This document shows positions 17,612 through 25,888 of a stretch of 64,000 bases of DNA, piece after piece. The stretch comes from Clostridiales bacterium (lineage in GTDB: Bacteria > Bacillota > Clostridia > Oscillospirales > Oscillospiraceae), in NCBI GenBank assembly GCA_004557655.1, contig SFGJ01000003.1, positions 62,001 to 126,000 of the forward strand, read 5' to 3'. The notes beneath the pieces were generated by a model that saw only the letters and a program-made list of their open reading frames with translations, had not been told where the DNA came from and did no database searches. The first letter of the stretch is position 1, and each line of letters begins with the position of its first letter. The translations under genes were made by a program, and so were the position numbers.

Positions 17612-17737
17612 GGGCATTATTAAAAGGAAAAAGGACGCTCCGCGGTTGCCGGCAAACTACGGTGACAGCGGAAAATAACCGGGTGCATGGGAAATATCAA
17701 AAAAACCGCACCAGCTTCGGCGTCCTGGACAGCCGGA

Positions 17738-17768
17738 CAAAAGAAGAGCAGGGGTGACCCTGCTCTTC
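17738..17768 (-). terminator. Terminator downstream of the lipoprotein gene
   Basis: GAAGAGCAGGG / CCCTGCTCTTC hairpin with a GTGA loop. On the minus strand it runs into a short T-rich tract. The T run is short, so strength is uncertain. Confidence 0.6.
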
Positions 17769-17785
17769 CATTATTTAAGATGATT

Positions 17786-18430
17786 TTACAGTGCCTTGAA
17801 GCAGGCCATAGTGTCGGCGGCATCTTCACCGAAGGTGGCGAATGTGACGACCGCCATATAGTTGCCCTCCTTGATGCACACCAGGGTCTCATACAGGGTG
17901 GACCCGTTCACCTTGCCGGAAAGGGAGATCCCGTAATGCTGCGCCCCGGCGAAGGTCACCGTGACCTTTTCTGCGGACACATCGGAGTAGCCGGCGGTGG
18001 TCATCTGGTCAGGCAGAGATTTCAGGGACACATCCACATACCCGCTCTCGTCATACACAGCACCGTTGACATCGCCCAGATTCTCCACGGTGACATTCAC
18101 GGTGCTGCCCTCCGTATTCCCGGCGTACATTTCAATAACGACCTTGCCGGAGGCATAAACATCAGACAGACTGTCACTGTCCAGAATGTCCGACACCTGA
18201 CCGGTGACTTGGCTGATCTGATCCCTGTCCAGGAAAACCCAGCTCTTATCCAGGGTGCAGGTGAAGCCGAAATACTCGTTGGTGTAGGTGTTGCCCGTGG
18301 TCGTGCCGGCGGAAAACTGCTTCTGGGGCGTAGGGCCATTGGTATCCTCCGCGCCTCCGCCGCAGGCGGCAAGGCTCATGGTCAGCAGCAGCGCCAGCAG
18401 CAGCGCGCAGAATTTCTTGGCTTTTATCAT
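17786..18430 (-). CDS. Lipoprotein of unknown function
   Basis: A 214-residue predicted lipoprotein. The signal peptide MIKAKKFCALLLALLLTMS ends at a lipobox with Cys22 (LAAC-GGG), so the mature protein would be anchored to the outer face of the membrane. The mature part has an N-terminal low-complexity linker and then a mostly beta-strand domain (NEYFGFTCTLDKSW, VNVTVENLGD, AAGYSDV-like segments). This resembles the general pattern of small Clostridia lipoproteins with a fatty-acid-protein-like or PsbP-like fold, but I cannot name the family. The ATG at 18430 follows AGGAGGAGAAAG. Monocistronic, with its own promoter and terminator. Confidence 0.8.
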   Translation of the reverse strand: MIKAKKFCALLLALLLTMSLAACGGGAEDTNGPTPQKQFSAGTTTGNTYTNEYFGFTCTLDKSWVFLDRDQISQVTGQVSDILDSDSLSDVYASGKVVIEMYAGNTEGSTVNVTVENLGDVNGAVYDESGYVDVSLKSLPDQMTTAGYSDVSAEKVTVTFAGAQHYGISLSGKVNGSTLYETLVCIKEGNYMAVVTFATFGEDAADTMACFKAL

Positions 18431-18471
18431 CTCTTTCTCCTCCTGTAATTCTCTTTTTTCAGGTGAAATAG

Positions 18472-18500
18472 AGTATACCACAGACGGGTGTAATACGCAA
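18472..18500 (-). promoter_or_regulatory. Promoter of the lipoprotein gene
   Basis: Minus strand TTGCGT, 17-bp spacer, TATACT, about 40 bp before the start codon. Confidence 0.65.
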
Positions 18501-18510
18501 CCGCTGTTTC

Positions 18511-19323
18511 TCACTTTCTCCGCAGCCGTCCTGCGGCTGCCGCCAGCAAAAAGGCAATGAGCGAAGCCGCCACCACCGATGCGCCCACCGGCAGGCTCAG
18601 CAGGTATGATGCTGTCAGTCCTGCGCAGAAGCATACTACGCTGACGATGGCTGCCAGTACCACCACACCGAAGAAGCTCTTCCTCAGGCGCATGGCCGTC
18701 AGCGCCGGGAAGATCACCAGACTGGAGATGAGCATGGCGCCCATGAGCCGCATACCCAGCACGATGGTGAGCGCCGTCAGCACCGCCAGCAGGGTGTTGT
18801 ATACCCCGACCTTTACCCCGGTGGCCCGGGAGAAACTTTCGTCAAAAGTGATGGCGAAAAGCTGGTGGTAAAACAGGCCGAAGAGCACCAGCACAGCCAC
18901 ACTCAGCCCCACGCTCAACGCCACATCCGCCCGACTCAGGGCCAGAATGGAGCCGAACATATAGCTGTCCACATCGGTGGTCATGCCTGTTGTGAGGCTG
19001 GTGACGATGATGCCTATTGCCAGGGCCGAGGCGGATACCACGGCAATGGCGGCGTCGGCGCCTAATTTGCTCCGCTCCGTCATCCGCAGCAGGCAGAGTG
19101 CTGCGATGACCACCACCGGGATGGAAACCGGCAGCGGCGCCCACCCGCAGGCCACCGCCACGGAGAGCGCCCCGAAGGACACATGGCTCAGCCCATCGCC
19201 GATCATGGAGTAGCGCTTTAATACCAGCGGCACGCCCAAAAGGGCGGCGCACACGGACACCAGGATCCCCACCACGAAGGCCCGGACGATGAAGGGATAG
19301 GCAAACATTTCCCACAAGATCAT
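18511..19323 (-). CDS. znuB: Zinc ABC transporter permease
   Basis: A 270-residue ABC-3 family permease with about eight hydrophobic segments. It contains the family stretch LVLKRYSMIGDGLSHVSFGALSVA and the later LMGAMLISSLVIFPALTAM. It pairs with the ATPase and metal-binding lipoprotein encoded just upstream. Its ATG overlaps the ATPase stop by four bases. Zinc rather than manganese is favoured by the zur gene, the Zur-like operator and the His-rich loop of the binding protein in the same operon. Confidence 0.92.
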   Translation of the reverse strand: MILWEMFAYPFIVRAFVVGILVSVCAALLGVPLVLKRYSMIGDGLSHVSFGALSVAVACGWAPLPVSIPVVVIAALCLLRMTERSKLGADAAIAVVSASALAIGIIVTSLTTGMTTDVDSYMFGSILALSRADVALSVGLSVAVLVLFGLFYHQLFAITFDESFSRATGVKVGVYNTLLAVLTALTIVLGMRLMGAMLISSLVIFPALTAMRLRKSFFGVVVLAAIVSVVCFCAGLTASYLLSLPVGASVVAASLIAFLLAAAAGRLRRK

Positions 19324-20033
19324 GCGCCCTCACCTCCAAACCGCCGCCCCATGGGGGAGTTCAGATACTCCTGCGTCGTGCCGAAGAAATGCTCCTTCTG
19401 CCCGGCGTGGAGAATGCGCCCGGCGCAGCGCAGGGCGTTTTCCATGTCGTGGGTCACCATGACGATGGCAATGCTCTCGGTTTTGTTGAGATAGGCCAGA
19501 GTGCGGTAGAGATCCTGTGCGGCGGCAGGGTCAAGGCCTGTCACCGGCTCGTCCAGGATCAGCAGCTCCCCGGCGGCGCACAGGGCCCGCGCCAGCAGCA
19601 CCCGCTGCTGCTGCCCGCCGGACAGCTCCCTGTAGCACTTGTCCTTTAATTCCAGAATGCCCAGCTTGCCCATGTTTAACAGGGCTGTGGCCTTTTGTGC
19701 CGGGGTGTAGAGCAGCCGGTGGCCGCCGGCGCTCAAAAAGCCGGAGCGCACCACCTCCGTCACCGTGGCGGGAAAATCCTTCTGCGCCCTGGTCTGCTGA
19801 GGCAGGTAGCCGATGGCGCCGGCTTTAAGGCTTTCCGCCCGGTCAATGTGGCCCGACAGGGGGCGGATCAGTCCCAGCAGGCTTTTCAGCAGGGTGGATT
19901 TGCCGGAGCCGTTCTCGCCCACGATGCAGATGTAATCCCCCCGCCGCACCTGAAAGTCCAGATGCTCCCACACGGCCTTGCCCTCATAGCCCAGACTGGC
20001 GTCCCGGCAGGCAAGCAGAATATTCTCGTTCAC
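19320..20033 (-). CDS. znuC: Zinc ABC transporter ATP-binding protein
   Basis: A 237-residue ABC ATPase. Walker A GENGSGKSTLL is near residue 42, the Q-loop YLPQQTRAQ follows, the signature is LSGGQQQRVLLARAL and Walker B is LLILDEPVTGLD. I place the start at the GTG at 20033: it lies 2 bp after the znuA stop with GAGAGGGGATC upstream, whereas longer versions run into znuA coding sequence. It powers metal import through the permease encoded next. Confidence 0.93.
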   Translation of the reverse strand: MNENILLACRDASLGYEGKAVWEHLDFQVRRGDYICIVGENGSGKSTLLKSLLGLIRPLSGHIDRAESLKAGAIGYLPQQTRAQKDFPATVTEVVRSGFLSAGGHRLLYTPAQKATALLNMGKLGILELKDKCYRELSGGQQQRVLLARALCAAGELLILDEPVTGLDPAAAQDLYRTLAYLNKTESIAIVMVTHDMENALRCAGRILHAGQKEHFFGTTQEYLNSPMGRRFGGEGA

Positions 20034-20035
20034 TG

Positions 20036-20983
20036 TCAGCAGATCCCCTCTCTCAGTGCGTCCACGTTTCGGCGCATCAGACTCACATATCCCGCCCCGG
20101 CGGCAAAGTCCCCGGCGGACACCGTCTGGCAGGAGCAAAATGTCATCACCCTTGCGCCTGTTGTCTCGGCGATGGCCTGCGCCACCTTTTGGCTGCTCAA
20201 TTCCAGTGCGTATACCACCGGGATCTTGTCCTGTGCCACCTTGTCGATGAGGAATTTCAGGGTGTAGAGGGACGGCTCCGTGTCCGAGGAGCAGCCGTGG
20301 AACGCCGCCCGGTAGTCAAGGCCGTATTCCCGGCAGAAATACAGCAGCGGAAACCGGTCCCCGAACACCAGCAGGCTGCGCTTTTTCTCACTGCACACCT
20401 GCCTGAAATCGGCATCCAGAGCCGAAAGCTCCCGCAAATAGTTTTCCAGATTACCCCGGAACACCTCTGCGTGGGACGGGGCGGCGGCGCACAGGGCGTC
20501 GCAGATGGCACGGCACAGCTTCATGGCCTCCACCGGAGAGGTCCAGATGTGCTCATCGTACTCGATCTCGTCGCTGTCGTGCTCGTGGCCGCTATGGTCA
20601 TCGTGGCCGTATTCCAGAGGTTCTTCCTCCACGGTGTCGGCATAGTCCATCATCCGCACCACGGTGGGGACAGCTTCTCCGGCGGAGGCCAGAATCTCCT
20701 CCACCCACTGCTCCCCCTCACCGCCGTTGTAGACGAAAACATCTGCCCGGCTCACCCGGATCACATCCATGGGGGTGGGCTCAAAGCTGTGAGCCTCCCG
20801 CCCGGCGGCCACCAGCAGATGCACCTGCACAAACTCCCCGCCGATCTCCCGGACGAAATCATAGTAGGGGAATAGGGAGCAGACCACGGAGAGCTTGCCG
20901 CTGTCTTCCTCCTTGGGCGTGCAGGCGCACAGGCTCACGCCCAGGGCCGCCGCCAGCAGCAGGGCCAAAAACCGTTTTTTCAC
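20036..20983 (-). CDS. znuA: Zinc ABC transporter substrate-binding lipoprotein
   Basis: A 315-residue cluster A-I metal-binding protein (ZnuA/AdcA type). The lipoprotein signal KKRFLALLLAAALGVSLCAC gives a lipidated Cys. A His/Asp-rich loop, GHDDHSGHEHDSDE, sits near residue 140 and is typical of zinc binders. Likely metal ligands include the His in GREAHSFEP, the His in DEHIWTSP and later His/Asp residues. The GTG start at 20983 overlaps the zur stop (GTGA) with GGGAGGCGGAGC upstream. It delivers zinc to the ZnuBC transporter. Confidence 0.92.
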   Translation of the reverse strand: MKKRFLALLLAAALGVSLCACTPKEEDSGKLSVVCSLFPYYDFVREIGGEFVQVHLLVAAGREAHSFEPTPMDVIRVSRADVFVYNGGEGEQWVEEILASAGEAVPTVVRMMDYADTVEEEPLEYGHDDHSGHEHDSDEIEYDEHIWTSPVEAMKLCRAICDALCAAAPSHAEVFRGNLENYLRELSALDADFRQVCSEKKRSLLVFGDRFPLLYFCREYGLDYRAAFHGCSSDTEPSLYTLKFLIDKVAQDKIPVVYALELSSQKVAQAIAETTGARVMTFCSCQTVSAGDFAAGAGYVSLMRRNVDALREGIC

Positions 20984-21378
20984 CGCTCCGCCTCCCGACA
21001 CTTTCCGCACAGGCCGTAGAACATGGTGCGCCGGGGGTTGATGGCGAAGCCGTGGCTCTCCAGCAGATGACCGTACAGCTCTCCCAGATGGCTGCAGTCC
21101 ATGTGAAAAATGGCGCCGCAGCCCTCGCATTGGAGCAAAAAGCAGTCCCGGTGCACAGTTTTGTCGCAGTATTGGTAGCAGGCGCCCTCCTCGGTGAGGA
21201 GCTTGTGGACCTTGCCCTGTGCCACCAGTTTCTCCAACTGCCGGTACACGGTGCTCAGACCCACGGTCTGCCCCTCCTGCCGCAGCATCTGCATAAGATC
21301 CATGGCGGTGGCCCGCCCACCGGGGCAGGACTCGATGCATTTGAGCACCGCCTGCTGCTGCCGGGTCATGTATGCCAT
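20980..21378 (-). CDS. zur: Fur-family metalloregulator, probable Zur
   Basis: A 132-residue Fur-family repressor. The winged helix is at residues 1-80 (LSTVYRQLEKLVAQGKVHKL). The dimerisation domain follows, with the two CxxC structural zinc pairs CEGCGAIFHMDCSHL and GLCGKC. Being the first gene of a zinc uptake operon points to Zur. The ATG at 21378 is preferred over a TTG at 21393 because GAGGTGAG lies just upstream. The Fur-family dyad between the promoter and the gene implies autoregulation: zinc-loaded Zur would shut off the operon (inference). Confidence 0.9.
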   Translation of the reverse strand: MAYMTRQQQAVLKCIESCPGGRATAMDLMQMLRQEGQTVGLSTVYRQLEKLVAQGKVHKLLTEEGACYQYCDKTVHRDCFLLQCEGCGAIFHMDCSHLGELYGHLLESHGFAINPRRTMFYGLCGKCREAER

Positions 21379-21395
21379 ACGCTCACCTCGCAAAA

Positions 21396-21418
21396 TTGAA
21401 AATGATTATCGTTTTCAA
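21396..21418. promoter_or_regulatory. Zur operator (Fur-family dyad)
   Basis: A 23-bp dyad centred on one T. The left arm is TTGAAAATGAT and the right arm is ATCGTTTTCAA, with 10 of 11 positions symmetrical. It abuts the -10 of the zur-znuACB promoter and overlaps the expected transcription start, a good place for repression. Confidence 0.85.
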
Positions 21419-21446
21419 ATTATACGCGGATTTCCGGAGATGTCAA
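21419..21446 (-). promoter_or_regulatory. zur-znuACB promoter
   Basis: Minus strand TTGACA (21446-21441), 16-bp spacer, TATAAT (21424-21419): both hexamers are exact consensus. The operator follows directly. Confidence 0.85.
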
Positions 21447-21541
21447 GGAAAAGATAATTTTTGATTATATAAGGATCTGTCAGGACAAGCGCCTGCGATG
21501 ACCTGTGGGGCGAGCGGATTATCCGGGAAGCCGACCTCTCG

Positions 21542-21570
21542 TTGACGCGCCTTTTCATCTATGCTATACT
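21542..21570 (+). promoter_or_regulatory. Promoter of the DUF2804 gene
   Basis: TTGACG, 17-bp spacer, TATACT, ending 26 bp before the start codon. Confidence 0.75.
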
Positions 21571-21596
21571 ACTAAAAAACAAAAGGGGGATCCGTT

Positions 21597-22625
21597 ATGC
21601 AGCATGAAATCACTACCGCCCAGCCGCTGCTGGACGAAAACGGCAACCTGCGTCAGGCCGGTTACTGCAAAAAGCTCCTGCCCGTCTACCGCCGCCGGGA
21701 CATTAAGGCCGGCGCCATCCACATCAAGGAGTGGGATTACTACCTTATTAATAATGGCCGCTTTGCCGTGGCCCTGACCATCGACGACAACGGCTACATG
21801 GGGCTGGATTCCATCTCTCTCCTGCAGTTGGAGGAGGGGTGGGAGGTGACCAAAAGCCCCATGCGCATCCTTCCGCTGGGTAAGACCGGTCTGCCGGAAT
21901 CCTCGGCTGCCGGAGATGTGTCCATCTCCGGCAAGGGCTATCACCTGTCCTTTCGCCACGAGGGGGCAGACCGTGTGCTGGACTTCCACATGGAGGATTT
22001 CCAGAATGGTACGCCCATCGACGGCCGCATCCGCCTCACGGACGAGCCGGAGGAGAGCATGGTCATCTGCACCCCCTTTGACAAGCCCCGGCATTTCTAC
22101 TATAACCAGAAGATCAACTGCCTCCGGGCATCCGGTACCGTCACGGCGGGGGGCCGCACCTACACCTTTGACCCGGCGGATTCCTTTGCCGTGCTGGACT
22201 GGGGGCGGGGCGTGTGGACCTATCACAACACCTGGTACTGGGGCAGCGCCTCGGGACAGGTGGACGGCGTGCCCTTCGGCTGGAACATCGGCTACGGCTT
22301 CGGCGACACCTCCGCCGCCAGCGAGAACATGCTCTTTTACGGCGGCAAGGCGCATAAGCTGAGCCGGGTGACCTTCCACATCCCCCGGAAGGACGGCGGG
22401 GACGATTTCCTTTCTCCCTGGACCTTCACCTCCGACGACGGACGGTTTGAGATGAACTTCGTGCCGGTGCTGGACCGGGCAGCCTGCACGGATTTCAAGC
22501 TCCTCAAGAGCGACCAGCACCAGGTCTTCGGTCGCTTCACCGGCATCGCCGTTCTGGACGACGGACAGGTGATCCGCGTGGAGGACTTTCCCGGCTTTGC
22601 GGAAAAGGTGGAGAACAAGTGGTGA
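21597..22625 (+). CDS. DUF2804 family protein
   Basis: A 342-residue DUF2804 protein. The N-terminal pattern EITTAQPLLDENGNLRQAGY and RDIKAGAIHIKEWDYYLI is characteristic, as is the VLDWGRGVWTYHNTWYWGSASG segment near residue 200. Function is unknown; the family has a beta-rich fold resembling lipocalin-type lipid-binding domains (an old observation on the fold, not a demonstrated activity). There is no signal peptide, so it is cytoplasmic. It has its own promoter and terminator and appears monocistronic, divergent from the zinc operon. Confidence 0.88.
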   Translation: MQHEITTAQPLLDENGNLRQAGYCKKLLPVYRRRDIKAGAIHIKEWDYYLINNGRFAVALTIDDNGYMGLDSISLLQLEEGWEVTKSPMRILPLGKTGLPESSAAGDVSISGKGYHLSFRHEGADRVLDFHMEDFQNGTPIDGRIRLTDEPEESMVICTPFDKPRHFYYNQKINCLRASGTVTAGGRTYTFDPADSFAVLDWGRGVWTYHNTWYWGSASGQVDGVPFGWNIGYGFGDTSAASENMLFYGGKAHKLSRVTFHIPRKDGGDDFLSPWTFTSDDGRFEMNFVPVLDRAACTDFKLLKSDQHQVFGRFTGIAVLDDGQVIRVEDFPGFAEKVENKW

Positions 22626-22633
22626 AATTTCAT

Positions 22634-22663
22634 CGGGGCGGAGGCGTTTCCGCCCCGTTTTTT
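22634..22663 (+). terminator. Terminator of the DUF2804 gene
   Basis: CGGGGCGGA / TCCGCCCCG hairpin followed by TTTTTT. Confidence 0.9.
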
Positions 22664-23168
22664 GGGTTTAGAGACGGGACAAGCGGAAAGTGAAAAGATT
22701 GGGGTTGGTGCCCCTTGGCCCGGAACGGAAGACGAAAGCAAGAAGTGAAATTCGCGTGATCCCATTCGCGGGGCACGCGGTTTTGGCTCGCAGCTATCTC
22801 CGGCCGCGCGGGAATCCGGAATACCCAATGAAAGGGTCGCATGGGGACAAAAATTTCTTTTTGCGAAACATTCGCCACCCCCGGCAGAACAGGCCCTCCG
22901 ACCGCCAGATCCTTGTTAAGAAACAGACGAGGCTGTTTGTTTCTTAACAAGAATCAAACCGCCCTGTTCACAAAATGTTAAAAAAGCCGAATGTGCCGCT
23001 AAAAATTTATTAAAAATGTCAATAGCGTATATTGGAAGAATCTTGTATACTTTTAACATGAGTCTGTGGCTTTTTTGGCTGGCAGACAAAAAATTTCCCC
23101 GAGGGGGATGTGTTTCCCGGGAGTAAAAATTTCCGGGAGATGAATCTAATTATTAAGGAGAGAAAACA
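22664..23168. other. Long leader/spacer before the NSS transporter
   Basis: About 500 bp with no convincing gene. It contains a GC-rich, unremarkable stretch (22680-22900), a 14-bp perfect inverted repeat (22912-22951), an AT-rich zone around 22980-23060 that probably holds the transporter promoter, and two small hairpin-like segments just before the gene (CCCCGAGGGGG and a TTCCCGGGAG / TTTCCGGGAG near-repeat at about 23098-23140). I could not fix the promoter. Confidence 0.5.
22912..22951. repeat. 14-bp perfect inverted repeat
   Basis: CTTGTTAAGAAACA (22912-22925) and its reverse complement (22938-22951) flank a 12-nt loop. It lacks a T run and could be an operator or a stable RNA stem about 220 bp upstream of the transporter gene. 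Confidence 0.7.
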
Positions 23169-24611
23169 ATGGAAGAAAGAAAAGGCTTTGGAACCAATTT
23201 TGGTTTCCTGATGGCAGCCGTTGGTTCGGCAGTCGGCCTGGGCAACATCTGGGGCTTCCCCAATAAGATGGGTGCCAGCGGCGGCTTTACCTTCCTCGTC
23301 ATCTATCTGGTCCTGGCAGCGCTGTGCGGCTTCATCGTCATGCTGGGCGAGCTGGCTCTGGGTCGCAAGACCGGCAAGGGCGCCGTGGGCGCCTATAAAG
23401 TCCTGAGCAAGAAGTTCAAGTGGCTGGGCTGGCTGGGCATTTTGTCCGCCTTCCTGATCCTGGGTTTCTACTGCGCTTTGGGCGGCTACTGCATCAAGTA
23501 CATGGTCCTGAATGTGGGCAATGTCTTCGGCGCCGGCTTCGGCAACAACGGCCTGGCCAGCGGCGATGTGTTCGGCAACCTGCTGACCAACCAGCTTGAG
23601 TCCGTGATCTATGGTCTGATCTTCGTGCTGCTGACCATGATCATTGTTATGGGCGGCATCGGCGGCGGTATCGAGAAGTTCTGCTCCATCGGTATGCCCT
23701 GCTTGTTCTTCATGCTCGTCATCATCATCATCCGCGCCTGCACTCTGCCGGATGCTGTGAACGGCCTGAAGTACATGTTCGTTCCCGGCTGGGCTGTGGA
23801 GAACGGTGTTATTGATAAAGCACCCAACCTCCTCACAGTTCTGTCCACTGCCGGTGGTCAGATGTTCTTCTCCCTGTCCCTGGGCATGGGCGCCATGGTC
23901 ACATATGGCTCCTACTTGGAGAAGAAGCAGAACCTGGAAAAGAACGCTCTCATCATCGTCATTTGCGATACCATCATCGCTTTGATGGCAGGTCTGGCTG
24001 TTATGCCCGCCCGCTTCGCTCTGGATCCCAACGGCCCCATTGGCGGCCCCAAGCTGCTGTTCATCACCATGCAGAATGTGTTCAACTCCATGGGTACTGT
24101 GGGTTACATCTTCGGCATCATCTTCTACCTGCTGGTGGTTCTGGCAGCTATTTCCTCTTCCATCTCCCTGCTGGAGGTCATTGTGGCCCACTTCTGCGAC
24201 AAGGCTCGTGAAAAGGGCAAGGGTGACAAGCGTAAGGTTTACTCCATCATCGCCGCTGTGGGCTCCGGCCTGCTGTGCGTGCTTGTGTGCCTGGACGGTC
24301 TGGGCTCCAACGGCATCGCTCCCTTCGACATTCTCGGCATCGAGGCCAACGGCTGGAGTGATTGCTGGCTGGACTTCTTTGACTGCATCTCTGAGGGTGT
24401 CCTGATGCCTCTGGGCGCTCTGCTGATGTGCATCTGCATCGGTTGGGAGATCGGCCCCAAGGTCGTGGACGAAGAATGCTGCCTGGAGGGCAACTCCTTC
24501 AAGAGCAAGGGCCTCTTCAACATCTGCGTAAAGGTCATCACCCCCCTCATCATGGTCTTCATCCTGCTGGGTCAGGTGGATGGATTCTTCGGTTTGGGTC
24601 TGTTCCAGTAA
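23169..24611 (+). CDS. NSS-family sodium-dependent amino acid transporter
   Basis: A 480-residue neurotransmitter:sodium symporter family protein. The first membrane segment has the family motif AAVGSAVGLGNIWGFPNKMGASGGF, where the unwound helix holds the sodium and substrate sites. About eleven to twelve hydrophobic segments follow. Bacterial homologues (LeuT, TnaT, MhsT) import amino acids with sodium; the substrate here cannot be told. RBS AAGGAGAGAAAACA precedes the ATG. Codon use is notably even and highly expressed in style. Confidence 0.95.
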   Translation: MEERKGFGTNFGFLMAAVGSAVGLGNIWGFPNKMGASGGFTFLVIYLVLAALCGFIVMLGELALGRKTGKGAVGAYKVLSKKFKWLGWLGILSAFLILGFYCALGGYCIKYMVLNVGNVFGAGFGNNGLASGDVFGNLLTNQLESVIYGLIFVLLTMIIVMGGIGGGIEKFCSIGMPCLFFMLVIIIIRACTLPDAVNGLKYMFVPGWAVENGVIDKAPNLLTVLSTAGGQMFFSLSLGMGAMVTYGSYLEKKQNLEKNALIIVICDTIIALMAGLAVMPARFALDPNGPIGGPKLLFITMQNVFNSMGTVGYIFGIIFYLLVVLAAISSSISLLEVIVAHFCDKAREKGKGDKRKVYSIIAAVGSGLLCVLVCLDGLGSNGIAPFDILGIEANGWSDCWLDFFDCISEGVLMPLGALLMCICIGWEIGPKVVDEECCLEGNSFKSKGLFNICVKVITPLIMVFILLGQVDGFFGLGLFQ

Positions 24612-24650
24612 TCGGGATCGGCAAAGACTGAAAAATTGCTGTATAAAAAA

Positions 24651-24679
24651 ACCCGGAGCCAGACGCTCCGGGTTTTTTT
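24651..24679 (+). terminator. Terminator of the NSS transporter gene
   Basis: ACCCGGAG / CTCCGGGT hairpin with a 7-nt loop and TTTTTTT. The A run before the stem also lets it act in the other direction. Confidence 0.92.
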
Positions 24680-24696
24680 GAGGCTGATAAAGAGCC

Positions 24697-24740
24697 GTCA
24701 TTGCGAGCCGGTTTGCAAACTGCTGCGGAAATCCACAATA
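24697..24740. repeat. Dispersed repeat, GTCATTGCGAG type
   Basis: Begins GTCATTGCGAGCCGG and ends near GCGGAAATCCAC. Same opening as the copies at 5672 and 42458, but the right half is degraded. Confidence 0.4.
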
Positions 24741-24770
24741 CCTGTGAAATCATGCCATCCCGCAAGGTTG

Positions 24771-24798
24771 AAAAAAGACCGAAGCAGCCGCTTCGGTC
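24771..24798 (-). terminator. Terminator of the lipid kinase gene
   Basis: GACCGAAGC / GCTTCGGTC hairpin with an AGCC loop. On the minus strand it runs into TTTTTT. Confidence 0.88.
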
Positions 24799-24811
24799 TT
24801 TTCCTGCTCTC

Positions 24812-25708
24812 TTATTTCTTCGGCGCCTTCACCAGCAGGTCAATGGCTCCGTGGAAGTTTTCTATGTTCACCACCGGGGCACTGGGAGCGTACTCTCCGT
24901 CCAAAGACCAGGGGATGTCATCCTCCGTTTCCACAGTGACTCTGGAGGCGTGGCGGAAGAAAATGCCGGGGTTGTCGTACTGCATTTGTTTCAGCGACAG
25001 CAGCAGGCTCGTCAGATCCAGGGCAGTCCGGGGCATCCGCAGCAGCACAAGCTCAAACAGTCCGTCGTCCATCCGCACCCGGTTGGGATCCAGCTTTACC
25101 AAGCCGCCAAGAGAAGTGGAGTTGCACACGCTGCCGAAGATGAAATCCCCCTCAATGACCTCCTCGTCGGTGGTGACCTTGCAGCGATAGCGCCGCAGGG
25201 AGTCCAGACTCTTAATGCCCTCCAGTATGTAGGCGAAGTGGCCCAGAGCGTTCTTGACCTCCTGGGGAGCGGAGTAGCTGGCCTTGGTAAAGGCGCCAAA
25301 TGACGCCACGTATGAGAAGTATCTGTCGTTGTGCCGGCCCACATCCAGCGCCATAGGCGTGCCCTGAGTGATGATATCCGCCGCCATGTACGGCAAGGCG
25401 GGGATGCGCAGTGTGGCTGCAAAGTCGTTGGTGCTGCCGGCGGGCAGATAGCCAAGCAGAGGTTTTTTGGTAAGCTGCATCAGGCCGGAAATGGTCTCGT
25501 TCAATGTGCCGTCGCCGCCATAGCAGGCCACGGTGTCGAAGCATGGCCCCATTTCCCGGGCATACCGGGTGGCGTCGCCGGAGGCTTTCGTTTCCGCCAC
25601 ATGGACCAGATAACCGCCCTCCGACAGGCGGGCAATGGCGTCGTACAGCGGTTCGCGGGACTTATTTTTACCTGCCCGGGGATTCACGATCAGCAGCAGC
25701 TTCTTCAC
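24812..25708 (-). CDS. YegS/DgkB-family lipid kinase
   Basis: A 298-residue diacylglycerol-kinase-catalytic-domain protein of the YegS/Rv2252/BmrU group. The nucleotide-binding motif GGDGTLNE is near residue 64, preceded by VNPRAGKNKS and followed by LGYLPAGSTNDFA. The C-terminal beta domain has DDGLFELVLLR and SLDGEY. Likely phosphorylates diacylglycerol or a related lipid at the inner membrane face, recycling lipid headgroup precursors. The start is the GTG at 25708 behind GAGGAGGTATACT. Monocistronic. Confidence 0.92.
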   Translation of the reverse strand: MKKLLLIVNPRAGKNKSREPLYDAIARLSEGGYLVHVAETKASGDATRYAREMGPCFDTVACYGGDGTLNETISGLMQLTKKPLLGYLPAGSTNDFAATLRIPALPYMAADIITQGTPMALDVGRHNDRYFSYVASFGAFTKASYSAPQEVKNALGHFAYILEGIKSLDSLRRYRCKVTTDEEVIEGDFIFGSVCNSTSLGGLVKLDPNRVRMDDGLFELVLLRMPRTALDLTSLLLSLKQMQYDNPGIFFRHASRVTVETEDDIPWSLDGEYAPSAPVVNIENFHGAIDLLVKAPKK

Positions 25709-25755
25709 AGTATACCTCCTCTAGGAAAAACCTGTAGTGTATAATTTCTGCCAAT

Positions 25756-25784
25756 ATTATACATGGCTTTCAGGGTAAACGCAA
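25756..25784 (-). promoter_or_regulatory. Promoter of the lipid kinase gene
   Basis: Minus strand TTGCGT, 17-bp spacer, TATAAT. Confidence 0.75.
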
Positions 25785-25833
25785 GAGTCGCGCCTCTTTG
25801 CGTTATAAATTCGGGAAGATGCGCCTCCAAGCC

Positions 25834-25862
25834 TTGCAAAGCTGTCGAAAATTATGTATGAT
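25834..25862 (+). promoter_or_regulatory. Promoter of the first AI-2E transporter gene
   Basis: TTGCAA, 17-bp spacer, TATGAT, ending 26 bp before the ATG. Confidence 0.7.
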
Positions 25863-25888
25863 AAAGCAAACAGGCAAGGAGGGGTGCT

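Noticed and set aside
15530..17617. 695-residue open frame opposite metG
   Set aside because: Long but fully antisense to a certain synthetase gene; low-complexity, His/Val/Gly-rich content of a shadow frame.
22630..22950. 106-residue frame opposite the transporter leader
   Set aside because: Overlaps a terminator and the inverted repeat; no coding features.
23019..24701. 560-residue open frame opposite the NSS transporter
   Set aside because: Antisense to a certain gene; composition (His, Gln, Asp) reflects the hydrophobic codons of the other strand.
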